Shown one piece after another: positions 1-5,181 of a DNA stretch of 5,181 nucleotides (its first letter is position 1; each line of letters opens with the position of its first letter). Source of the stretch: an uncultured Clostridia bacterium (GTDB lineage Bacteria > Bacillota > Clostridia > Oscillospirales > Acutalibacteraceae); contig CAMJYF010000167.1 of assembly GCA_946409885.1 (NCBI GenBank), forward strand, positions 1 to 5,181, given 5' to 3'. The notes under the pieces are model-generated. The model was not told where the DNA came from. It saw only the letters and a list, made by a program, of their open reading frames with translations, and ran no database searches. Both the position numbers and the translations under genes were made by a program.

Positions 1-7
1 CTTTACT

Positions 8-37
8 TTGAGCCCAAAAAATGATACAGTTTAAAAT
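8..37 (+). promoter_or_regulatory. Predicted sigma-A promoter of the methyltransferase gene
   Basis: TTGAGC at 8-13 matches 4 of 6 bases of the -35 consensus. After an 18-bp spacer, TAAAAT at 32-37 matches 5 of 6 bases of the -10 consensus. The region is AT-rich, unlike the coding DNA around it, and ends about 38 bp before the start codon. Transcription would begin near 44. A 15-bp imperfect palindrome covers the -10 box (see the separate entry). Predicted by eye only. Confidence 0.5.
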
Positions 38-41
38 ACTG
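27..41. promoter_or_regulatory. Imperfect palindrome over the -10 box, possible operator
   Basis: CAGT at 27-30 is the reverse complement of ACTG at 38-41, and T32 pairs with A36 inside, giving CAGTnTnnnAnACTG. It completely overlaps the predicted -10 box, so a protein bound here would block the promoter. Short AT-rich palindromes arise easily by chance, and no regulator gene is visible in the window. Confidence 0.2.
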
Positions 42-62
42 ACGGAAACAATACTTACATCA

Positions 63-70
63 AGAGGTGA
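63..70 (+). promoter_or_regulatory. Ribosome binding site that decides the methyltransferase start
   Basis: AGAGGTGA lies 5 nt before the ATG at 76. A longer in-frame start exists at GTG 67, but that codon lies inside this Shine-Dalgarno sequence and has no ribosome binding site of its own. ATG 76 is therefore the better start. Confidence 0.75.
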
Positions 71-75
71 TTGAT

Positions 76-990
76 ATGCCCTCATCCCGCAACAAAACCA
101 TTTCCCTCCGTCCGGAGGACGCGCCGGAGCTGGCGCGGCTTTGCGCCGTGCCGGACGGGCCGCTGGAGGCTTCCACCGTGGAAAACCGCGTCCTCCACGG
201 GGATTTTTTCGATCTGGCCCCCCGCCTGCCGAAGGGTCTGTGCGATCTGGTCATTGCCGATCCGCCCTATAACCTTACCCGGGATTTCGGCGGCGAGGTG
301 TTCCGCAGGACGGACGAGGAGGCCTATGCTGCCTTTACGGAGCGGTGGGTGGCGGCGGTACAGCGCCTGATGAAGCCCGGCGCTTCGCTGTACGTCTGCT
401 GCGACTGGCAAAGCAGCCTTACCGTAGGCGCGGTGCTGAAGCGCCGTTTTACCCTGCGCAGCCGCATCACCTGGCAGCGGGAAAAAGGGAGGGGCGCCGC
501 GAAAAACTGGAAAAACAGCATGGAGGATATCTGGTTCTGTACCAACGGCGAGGACTATCAGTTCCATCTGGACGCGGTGAAGATGCGCAAAAAGGTGATC
601 GCCCCCTACCGGGAAAACGGCGAGGCGAAGGACTGGCGGGAGGAAAACGGCGAAAAATACCGCATGACCTGCCCTTCCAACTTCTGGGACGATATCACCG
701 TGCCCTTCTGGTCCATGCCGGAAAACACCGCCCACCCCACCCAGAAGCCGGAAAAGCTCTACGCCCGTCTGCTGCTGGCCAGCAGCGCGGCAAACGACCT
801 GGTCTTCGATCCCTTCGGCGGCAGCGGCACCGCGGCCGTGACGGCCAAAAAGCTGGGGCGGCGCTATACCGTCATAGAAAAGAACCTGCAATACTGCGTG
901 TGGGCGCAGGAGCGCCTGCGCCGGGCGGAGACAGACCGGTCCATTCAGGGGATGAAGGACGGCGTTTTTCTGCCCCGGAACGAAAGATAG
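76..990 (+). CDS. Beta-class site-specific DNA methyltransferase (N6-adenine or N4-cytosine)
   Basis: This 304-aa enzyme would transfer a methyl group from S-adenosylmethionine to an exocyclic amino group of adenine or cytosine in a specific DNA site. The catalytic motif DPPY (residues 62-65, within IADPPYNL) comes before the SAM-binding motif DPFGGSGT (245-252). That order defines the beta class of the N4/N6 methylase family (Pfam N6_N4_Mtase). HPTQKP at 220-225 is the usual element just before the SAM motif, and E268 after the next strand fits the SAM-ribose acidic position. The segment between (roughly 80-220) should hold the target-recognition region, including WKNSMEDIWF near 145-154. 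The C-terminal segment, from about 289, resembles the ends of M.RsrI/M.MboII-like enzymes, from memory. Length is normal for the family. The start was chosen by the ribosome binding site at 63-70. It has its own predicted promoter, and no endonuclease gene lies beside it in the window. The target sequence cannot be read from the protein by eye. Confidence 0.93.
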   Translation: MPSSRNKTISLRPEDAPELARLCAVPDGPLEASTVENRVLHGDFFDLAPRLPKGLCDLVIADPPYNLTRDFGGEVFRRTDEEAYAAFTERWVAAVQRLMKPGASLYVCCDWQSSLTVGAVLKRRFTLRSRITWQREKGRGAAKNWKNSMEDIWFCTNGEDYQFHLDAVKMRKKVIAPYRENGEAKDWREENGEKYRMTCPSNFWDDITVPFWSMPENTAHPTQKPEKLYARLLLASSAANDLVFDPFGGSGTAAVTAKKLGRRYTVIEKNLQYCVWAQERLRRAETDRSIQGMKDGVFLPRNER

Positions 991-1002
991 CCGTTTTCCT
1001 CC

Positions 1003-1031
1003 TTGCATAACAGAAAAAACTGTGCTAAGAT
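1003..1031 (+). promoter_or_regulatory. Predicted sigma-A promoter (extended -10) of the hydrolase operon
   Basis: The 71-bp gap after the methyltransferase is AT-rich and contains TTGCAT at 1003-1008 (3 of 6 matches to -35), a 17-bp spacer, then TAAGAT at 1026-1031 (4 of 6 matches to -10). TGC stands directly before the -10, giving the extended -10 motif that can offset a weak -35. Transcription would start near 1038. No terminator for the upstream gene is visible, so read-through from the methyltransferase is also possible. Confidence 0.45.
1010..1023. repeat. Small inverted repeat in the promoter spacer
   Basis: ACAG at 1010-1013 and CTGT at 1020-1023 are perfect inverted copies around a run of six A. 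The repeat lies between the -35 and -10 boxes of the predicted operon promoter. Four-base arms with no following T-run make it too weak for a terminator. It could be an operator half-site pair or chance. Confidence 0.2.
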
Positions 1032-1048
1032 AAAGAAAGAAACTATTC

Positions 1049-1056
1049 GGAGGGAG
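1049..1056 (+). promoter_or_regulatory. Strong ribosome binding site of the secreted hydrolase
   Basis: GGAGGGAG ends 5 nt before the ATG at 1062. It is the strongest Shine-Dalgarno match in the window and fixes this start, which is also followed directly by a clean signal peptide. Confidence 0.8.
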
Positions 1057-1061
1057 AAATA

Positions 1062-2975
1062 ATGAAAAAGTTTATCGCCTTGCTGCTCAGCGCCGCGCTG
1101 CTGGTGCCCTTCGGCGCCCTGTCCGCCTTCGCGGCGGAGCCCGCCGTAAACCCGGCCTTTGCGGACGGAGAAAACAGCCTGATCGTCTTCGTCACGGGCA
1201 TCGGCCAGAGCTGGTCTTACCTGTTCGACGACAGCTACCTGGCGGAGGACGCCTTTGCAACCGGCGACCTGCACGACTTTGACAACTACGCCCCCCTGAT
1301 CGCGGAGGGCAAGTATACCGACCGGTGGAACCTGTTCAACACCACCATCGGCGACAACCTGAAACACCCGGAAGCCATCAGGGCGGCGGCCAAAATCATC
1401 GTCAACCTGCTGGCCTCCATCGTCACCCGCAAAAACACCGTCAAACGGGCGGATGTGGACGCGCTGGTGCGCCAGCTGTTCAAGTACAACTTGGTGGATG
1501 AGAACGGCAAGTGCGACCCGCACGTGATCACTCCCCGCTACACCATGCCCGTCTCGGAATACCCCGGCGTGATCAACGAAAAAGGCGTGTTCGAGAGCGA
1601 GGCCAGGGACCGCTTCTTCCGCTCCATCCCCTGCGAGGAGATCTGCCGCGAGAAGCTGGGCGAGAACTATGCGGATTACCTGTACTGCTACAACTACTGC
1701 GCCTTCTCCTACACCTCCCAGAACGTGGAGGGGCTGCACGACTTTATCGAGACCATCCTGGCCAACAACAAGGTGGGCGCGGAAAAGGTGGTGCTGGTGC
1801 CCATGAGCATGGGCGCTTCCGTTGTCAGCGCGTATCTGTACCGCTACCCGCAGGTGGCGGATAACCACGTGCGCCGGGTGGTCAGCATCGTGGGCTGCTG
1901 GCAGGGCAGCGATATCATCTACGACCTGATGACCCAGCGCTATGCCGACAACTCCGCCGAACTGTTCTATAACGGCATCATCGGCGATCTGGTGGGCGCT
2001 CCCTGGGGGTATCTGGTCAACGTGCTGCTGCGGCTGTTCCCCAAGGCGGGCCTGCGCGGCCTGATCGATATGGCTCTGCAGTCCATCTCCGCGAACGTCA
2101 TTCTGGACGCGCCCTCCCTGGCGGCGCTGGTGCCGCCGGAGACCTACGACGAGATCCGCCCCCTGATCGCCTCCGATAAGGTGCTGGCGGAAACCGACGC
2201 CTATCACGACGCGCAGGTCACCCTGCAAAGCCGCATGGAGGCCCTGAAGGCCCAGGGCGTCACCTTCTCGTTCCTGTCCGGCTACGGCCTGCCCTACGGC
2301 GCCATCACCAACGATTACAAGGCCTTCGGCTTTATGTATCACGCCGCCCGCACCAACAGCGACGAGATCATCAATATCGATTCCACCGCCCCCGGCACCG
2401 CCTACGTGCCCTACGATCAGCAGTTCGCCGATGCGGACGGAAGAGAGCTTTCCCCTGATCAATCCATCGATATCGCCGGCACCTGGAACAAGGACGCCTC
2501 CTGGTTCTTCCACGGCCAGAAGCACGAGCTGGAGTACAACAACACCGCCATCCGCCTGGCCATCCATCTGGCCCTGGGCGACGTAAAGACAGTCAGCGAC
2601 TGCGCCGATCCCGCCGGGGAATACTACTTCCCGCAGTTCAACGGCGCCCGCAACACCCGCTCTGTGACGGAGGACCACATCCCCGCGCTGGAAAAATACC
2701 TTGCCAAGGGCGGCACGCTGACGCCGGAGCAGCAGGCGCTGTACGACGAAACGCTGGCCATGGTCAACAGCAATGTGAACGATTACGAGGCGGATAACGC
2801 CCTGATGGAGCGGTTCTACAATATGCTGGTGGACCTGGGGATCTATGCCCCGGGCGAAGCAAAGAACGATCCGTTCGGCGACTTCTTCAACAGCGTCTTA
2901 AAGAAAAACAACGACGCGGTGAACAGCCTTGTGGGCGCCAAGGGCTTTCTGGATTTTGACCGCAGCTGCGGGTAA
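1062..2975 (+). CDS. Large secreted alpha/beta hydrolase, lipase- or acyltransferase-like
   Basis: This 637-aa protein begins with a typical Sec signal peptide: KK at 2-3, a hydrophobic core at about 4-20, and a signal peptidase I site AFA/AEP after residue 24. No lipobox is present, so it is probably released or loosely cell-bound. The mature part opens with a buried strand and turn, IVFVTGIGQS (41-50), which fits the oxyanion-hole loop of an alpha/beta hydrolase. A strand and nucleophile elbow follow at KVVLVPMSMGAS (242-253), with S249 as likely nucleophile. The first glycine of the usual GxSxG is replaced by P247. The acid may be D434 or D440 and the histidine H484 or H488 (WFFHGQKHE), but these are guesses from order. 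The long 50-240 region would be an insert or lid and carries a CX3C-X13-CX3C pattern (C191, C195, C209, C213). The part after about residue 505 is alpha-helical in character and unassigned. Spacing of the core resembles secreted clostridial hydrolases and LCAT-like lipases. The substrate is unknown; an ester or lipid is only an inference. It is the first gene of the probable operon. Confidence 0.8.
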   Translation: MKKFIALLLSAALLVPFGALSAFAAEPAVNPAFADGENSLIVFVTGIGQSWSYLFDDSYLAEDAFATGDLHDFDNYAPLIAEGKYTDRWNLFNTTIGDNLKHPEAIRAAAKIIVNLLASIVTRKNTVKRADVDALVRQLFKYNLVDENGKCDPHVITPRYTMPVSEYPGVINEKGVFESEARDRFFRSIPCEEICREKLGENYADYLYCYNYCAFSYTSQNVEGLHDFIETILANNKVGAEKVVLVPMSMGASVVSAYLYRYPQVADNHVRRVVSIVGCWQGSDIIYDLMTQRYADNSAELFYNGIIGDLVGAPWGYLVNVLLRLFPKAGLRGLIDMALQSISANVILDAPSLAALVPPETYDEIRPLIASDKVLAETDAYHDAQVTLQSRMEALKAQGVTFSFLSGYGLPYGAITNDYKAFGFMYHAARTNSDEIINIDSTAPGTAYVPYDQQFADADGRELSPDQSIDIAGTWNKDASWFFHGQKHELEYNNTAIRLAIHLALGDVKTVSDCADPAGEYYFPQFNGARNTRSVTEDHIPALEKYLAKGGTLTPEQQALYDETLAMVNSNVNDYEADNALMERFYNMLVDLGIYAPGEAKNDPFGDFFNSVLKKNNDAVNSLVGAKGFLDFDRSCG

Positions 2976-2984
2976 GGCCTACCG

Positions 2985-3581
2985 ATGGCAGGACAGTTTT
3001 TCGCGCTGTTTTCGCGCATGAAGAATATCAACCGCTGGGCGCTGATGCGCAACACGCGCCATGAATCCCTCAGCCAGCACAGCCTGGAGGTGGCGGCCAC
3101 CGCCCACGCGCTGGCGCTCATCGGCAACCGGCGGCTGGGCAAACACTACGACGCGCCCCGGGCGGCGCTGATCGGCATGTATCACGATATGCCGGAGATC
3201 ATCACCGGCGACATGCCCACCCCGGTGAAATACTATAACCGAAGGATCCGCGACTGCTACGGGGAGATCGAGCGGGCGGCGCAGGAAGCGCTGCTGGATA
3301 CGCTGCCGGAGGACCTGCGGGAGGATTACCGCCCCCTGCTGGCCCCGGATGAGACCGCCGACCTGTGGAAGCTGGTGAAGGCGGCGGACAAGATCTCCGC
3401 CCTCATCAAGTGCAAAGAGGAAAAGCAGAGCGGCAACCGGGAATTTGAAAAGGCGGAAGCCGCCACCCTGCAGGCCCTGCGGGAGATGCGATGCCCGGAG
3501 GCGGACATATTTGTGACGGAATTTTTAGACAGCTTCGACATGGTGCTGGATTCCGTTCTGACCCGGGAGGAAACCACATGA
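2985..3581 (+). CDS. yfbR: YfbR-type HD-domain 5'-deoxynucleotidase
   Basis: This 198-aa cytoplasmic protein matches E. coli YfbR (199 aa) along its whole length. YfbR removes phosphate from deoxyribonucleoside 5'-monophosphates, giving deoxynucleosides, and so helps balance dNTP pools and thymidylate supply. The shared N-terminal block FFALFSRMKNINRWALMRN contains R17 and W18, equivalent to the substrate-binding Arg-Trp pair. The metal ligands of the HD fold are all present: H32 (SQHSLEVA), H67-D68 (MYHDMPE) and D135 (VKAADKI). E71 matches the catalytic glutamate, and GDMPTPVKYYN at 75-85 is the family signature. No key residue is missing. It starts 9 bp after the hydrolase stop with only a weak AAGG (2974-2977) overlapping that stop codon, so translation is probably coupled to the upstream gene. 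Its own stop overlaps the next start. The real substrate range in this organism is inferred from the family. Confidence 0.93.
   Translation: MAGQFFALFSRMKNINRWALMRNTRHESLSQHSLEVAATAHALALIGNRRLGKHYDAPRAALIGMYHDMPEIITGDMPTPVKYYNRRIRDCYGEIERAAQEALLDTLPEDLREDYRPLLAPDETADLWKLVKAADKISALIKCKEEKQSGNREFEKAEAATLQALREMRCPEADIFVTEFLDSFDMVLDSVLTREETT
3565..3570 (+). promoter_or_regulatory. Ribosome binding site that decides the M42 peptidase start
   Basis: GGGAGG lies inside the end of yfbR, 7 nt before the ATG at 3578. The open frame extends further upstream, but an earlier start would overlap yfbR by some 90 bp and add a non-conserved extension. The ATG at 3578 lines up with the usual M42 N-terminus. 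Confidence 0.75.
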
Positions 3582-4594
3582 ACACCGTTGCCATATTAAA
3601 AGCCGTCTGCGGCGCGCCGGGCGTTTCCGGCGCGGAACAATCCACCGCCGCGGCCATTGAAACGATTTTACGCAATTACACGGACGACGTGCGTACGGAC
3701 GCCTTGGGCAACCTGATCGGCACGGTCAACCCCGGCAGAGAAAAAAGCCTGGTCCTCACCGCCCATATGGATAAGATCGGCCTGGCGGTCACCGGGATCG
3801 ACGAAAAGAGCGGCTTTCTGCGCGTCGCCCGCTGCGGCGGCGTGGACGCGCGCGTGATGGCCGCCGCGCGGGTAAAGGTCTACGGCAAACAGACGCTGGA
3901 CGGGGTCGTCATCAGCACCCCGCCCCATCTGGCGGATAAAGCAAAGCTGAATCAGGTAACGCCCGTTGAAAGGCTGGCGATCGACTGCGGCCTGCCCTAT
4001 GGGGAGATCAGGGAGATCGTCTCCGTGGGCGACCGGGCGGAGCTGCGCCTGCCCTTTACGGAGCTGGCGGGCGGCAAGGTCACCTCGCCCTTTCTGGATA
4101 ATGCCGCCGGGTGTACGGCGGTGCTGAAGGCGCTGGAAAAGATCGCCGGGCAGGATGGCCCCTTTACCGTCCACGCCGTCTTCGCCACCCGGGAGGAGGT
4201 GGGCAAGCAGGGAGCAAAAACCGCCCTGTTCGGCCTTTCCCCGGAGGAAGCGCTGGTGACGGACGTGAGCTTTGCCCGCGCCCCCGGCGTGCCGGAGGAA
4301 AACAGCGCCCCCCAGGGCAGCGGCGTGATGATCGGCTGTTCTCCCATTTTGCAAAAAAGTATGACAGACGCACTGAAAGCGCTGGCGGAGAAAAAAGGCA
4401 TTCCTTACACGGTGGAGGTGCTGGGCAGAAGCACCGGCACCGACGCGGACGTGGCCGTGACCACCGGCGCGGGCGTGAAGACCGGCCTGCTGTCCATCCC
4501 CCTGAAAAACATGCACACCGCCGCGGAGCTGGTACAGATCAGTGATATCGAAGCCGTGGCCGACCTGATGGCGGCCTACGCCGCGGGCGCCTGA
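3578..4594 (+). CDS. M42-family metallo-aminopeptidase (FrvX/YsdC/TET-like)
   Basis: This 338-aa cytoplasmic protein is a di-metal aminopeptidase of family M42, whose members often form dodecameric TET particles that trim short peptides. Expected ligands and catalytic residues appear in order: H63 and D65 (TAHMDKIG), D174 (SPFLDNAAGC, bridging metal), E206-E207 (ATREEVGKQGA, catalytic base and ligand), D229 (VTDVSFA) and H313 (IPLKNMHTAAE). PPHL at 115-118 and the surrounding GVVISTPPHL belong to the small inserted domain that drives oligomer assembly in this family. GTDAD at 287-291 is also typical. Length is slightly short but within the family. Several normally conserved neighbours differ: Lys follows HMD where Glu is usual, Asn-Ala-Ala replaces the usual Asp/Asn-Arg after D174, and LKNMH replaces the usual TRYMH. 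It may therefore be a divergent subgroup with changed specificity. Its start overlaps the yfbR stop as ATGA, indicating translational coupling. Residue preference (Glu/Asp, Leu or Lys) cannot be read from sequence. Confidence 0.9.
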   Translation: MNTVAILKAVCGAPGVSGAEQSTAAAIETILRNYTDDVRTDALGNLIGTVNPGREKSLVLTAHMDKIGLAVTGIDEKSGFLRVARCGGVDARVMAAARVKVYGKQTLDGVVISTPPHLADKAKLNQVTPVERLAIDCGLPYGEIREIVSVGDRAELRLPFTELAGGKVTSPFLDNAAGCTAVLKALEKIAGQDGPFTVHAVFATREEVGKQGAKTALFGLSPEEALVTDVSFARAPGVPEENSAPQGSGVMIGCSPILQKSMTDALKALAEKKGIPYTVEVLGRSTGTDADVAVTTGAGVKTGLLSIPLKNMHTAAELVQISDIEAVADLMAAYAAGA

Positions 4595-4620
4595 GACGTT
4601 TTTTCCCGAACACACGAAAC

Positions 4621-4626
4621 GAGAGG
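4621..4626 (+). promoter_or_regulatory. Ribosome binding site of the membrane protein gene
   Basis: GAGAGG lies 7 nt before the ATG at 4634. The nearby ATG at 4638 is in another frame and closes after 71 codons, so 4634 is preferred. The 39-bp gap before this gene shows no -35/-10 pair, which supports read-through from the peptidase gene. Confidence 0.65.
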
Positions 4627-4633
4627 TCCGGCA

Positions 4634-5173
4634 ATGAATGCGAATCAGGAGACCGAAAATGCCGACCGTCTGCCGACGGACGACGCGGACGGCGTTGCAT
4701 CCGCTTCCGCGGATGCGGCCGTCGTGGACGGCGCGGGGGATGAACGGAACGGCGCAACCGAAAAAGCGCCGCGGAAGCGTTCCCGGCCGGATTTCGGCTG
4801 CCTTGCCGGTATGGCCGTTCTGCTGGCGGTCGTTTTGTTTTTCGGGTGGATGATCGTCAGCGCCATCGCCGACGTGATAAAGGAAGACCGGCAGGCGGAG
4901 CTTCGTCGCTGGCAGGCCTTTGAAACCTATCGCGATTCCGTCTCGCGGCAATCCTCCTCCGGCAGTTCGTCTTACGGTAATTCTTCCTCCGGCGGTTCCT
5001 CCTCTTACCCTTCTTCCGGCGGCGCGTACAAGCCGAAGAAAAAGGAAGACAGCGACCGGAAAGACGAATACAACGCGGCGGATTTCGGCAACCCGGAGGA
5101 CTTTTACGACGAGCATTATGACGACTTCTTCGACTACTACGACGCCGAGGATTACTGGAACGAACACAATTGA
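4634..5173 (+). CDS. Single-pass membrane protein with Ser/Gly linker and acidic aromatic tail
   Basis: I do not recognise a named family for this 179-aa protein. It has four parts. Residues 1-43 are polar, acidic and Ala-rich, probably disordered. A basic patch, KAPRKRSR (44-51), precedes one hydrophobic segment at about 57-79 that should span the membrane. With no signal peptide and positive charge before the segment, the N-terminus is probably inside and the C-terminus outside, though K/R residues after the helix make this uncertain. Residues 83-106 look helical and charged. Residues 107-131 are a low-complexity Ser/Gly/Tyr linker with near-repeats of SSSG and SSSY, then a basic KPKKK (133-137). 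The tail 138-179 is rich in Asp, Glu, Tyr, Phe and Trp, including DDFFDYYDAEDYW (163-175). Similar Asp/Tyr-rich tails occur on small clostridial membrane proteins, from memory only. Codon use matches the neighbours, so there is no sign of recent transfer. It follows the peptidase by 39 bp and is probably in the same operon. Function unknown; a role at the cell surface is speculation. Confidence 0.8.
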   Translation: MNANQETENADRLPTDDADGVASASADAAVVDGAGDERNGATEKAPRKRSRPDFGCLAGMAVLLAVVLFFGWMIVSAIADVIKEDRQAELRRWQAFETYRDSVSRQSSSGSSSYGNSSSGGSSSYPSSGGAYKPKKKEDSDRKDEYNAADFGNPEDFYDEHYDDFFDYYDAEDYWNEHN

Positions 5174-5181
5174 AAAGCGGC

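Noticed and set aside
82..1008. 308-aa open frame on the minus strand opposite the methyltransferase
   Set aside because: The + strand frame carries DPPY, HPTQKP and DPFGGSGT. The antisense product has no motif and is Gly/Ala/Val/Gln-rich shadow sequence.
945..2678. 577-aa open frame on the minus strand opposite the hydrolase gene
   Set aside because: Composition is dominated by Val, Gly, Ala, His and Gln with no domain or ribosome binding site. This is the usual shadow of a GC-rich gene with strong codon bias. The + strand frame has a signal peptide, a hydrolase core and a strong ribosome binding site.
3491..3577. 29-residue N-terminal extension of the M42 peptidase
   Set aside because: It would overlap the well-conserved end of yfbR, is not family-like, and an ideal ribosome binding site (GGGAGG at 3565-3570) serves the ATG at 3578.
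76..3581. Methyltransferase plus HD nucleotidase read as an anti-phage defence system
   Set aside because: The HD protein is a full-length ordinary YfbR housekeeping enzyme. It is separated from the methyltransferase by a secreted hydrolase and a likely promoter, and no endonuclease, helicase or sensor gene is present.
4571..4604. Possible intrinsic terminator after the peptidase gene
   Set aside because: The GCGGC-CTAC-GCCGC hairpin lies inside the coding region, and the T6 run (4599-4604) is 14 nt past the stem. The two are not adjacent, so it should not terminate.
3668..5167. 499-aa open frame on the minus strand spanning the peptidase and membrane protein genes
   Set aside because: It runs across two convincing + strand genes and their intergenic gap, has an Arg/Gly/Val/His-biased make-up and no recognisable motif. 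It is a codon-bias artefact.

Overview
The window is a compact, GC-rich stretch with five genes, all on the + strand. Only the leader (1-75) and the gap at 991-1061 are clearly AT-rich. Purine-rich AGGAGG-type ribosome binding sites, a Firmicutes-style signal peptide, short gaps between genes and GC-biased codons suggest a GC-rich Clostridia member (Oscillospirales-like or a related gut or anaerobic lineage). That assignment is inferred from style and protein flavour, not from a marker gene.

Layout. Bases 1-75 hold a probable sigma-A promoter and a good ribosome binding site. Bases 76-990 encode a beta-class DNA amino-methyltransferase (DPPY before FxGxG). No restriction enzyme is visible next to it. 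Bases 991-1061 hold a second probable promoter with an extended -10. Next comes a four-gene run that looks like one operon: a large secreted alpha/beta hydrolase (1062-2975), a YfbR-type HD-domain 5'-deoxynucleotidase (2985-3581, 9-bp gap), an M42-family metallo-aminopeptidase (3578-4594, overlapping by 4 bp as ATGA), and a single-pass membrane protein with a Ser/Gly linker and a very acidic, aromatic tail (4634-5173, 39-bp gap).

How the genes fit together. The deoxynucleotidase and the aminopeptidase are housekeeping or salvage enzymes acting in the cytoplasm. The hydrolase is exported and probably attacks an ester or lipid-like substrate, and the last gene product sits in the membrane. No single pathway obviously links them, so the operon may be simple co-transcription. 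The methyltransferase appears to be its own unit, either epigenetic or the remaining half of a restriction-modification system.

I see no RNA gene, CRISPR array, insertion sequence, attachment site, or convincing intrinsic terminator. I did not find a clear new system. The least explained pieces are the Asp/Tyr-tailed membrane protein and the secreted hydrolase, which has a non-canonical nucleophile elbow and a paired CX3C motif.
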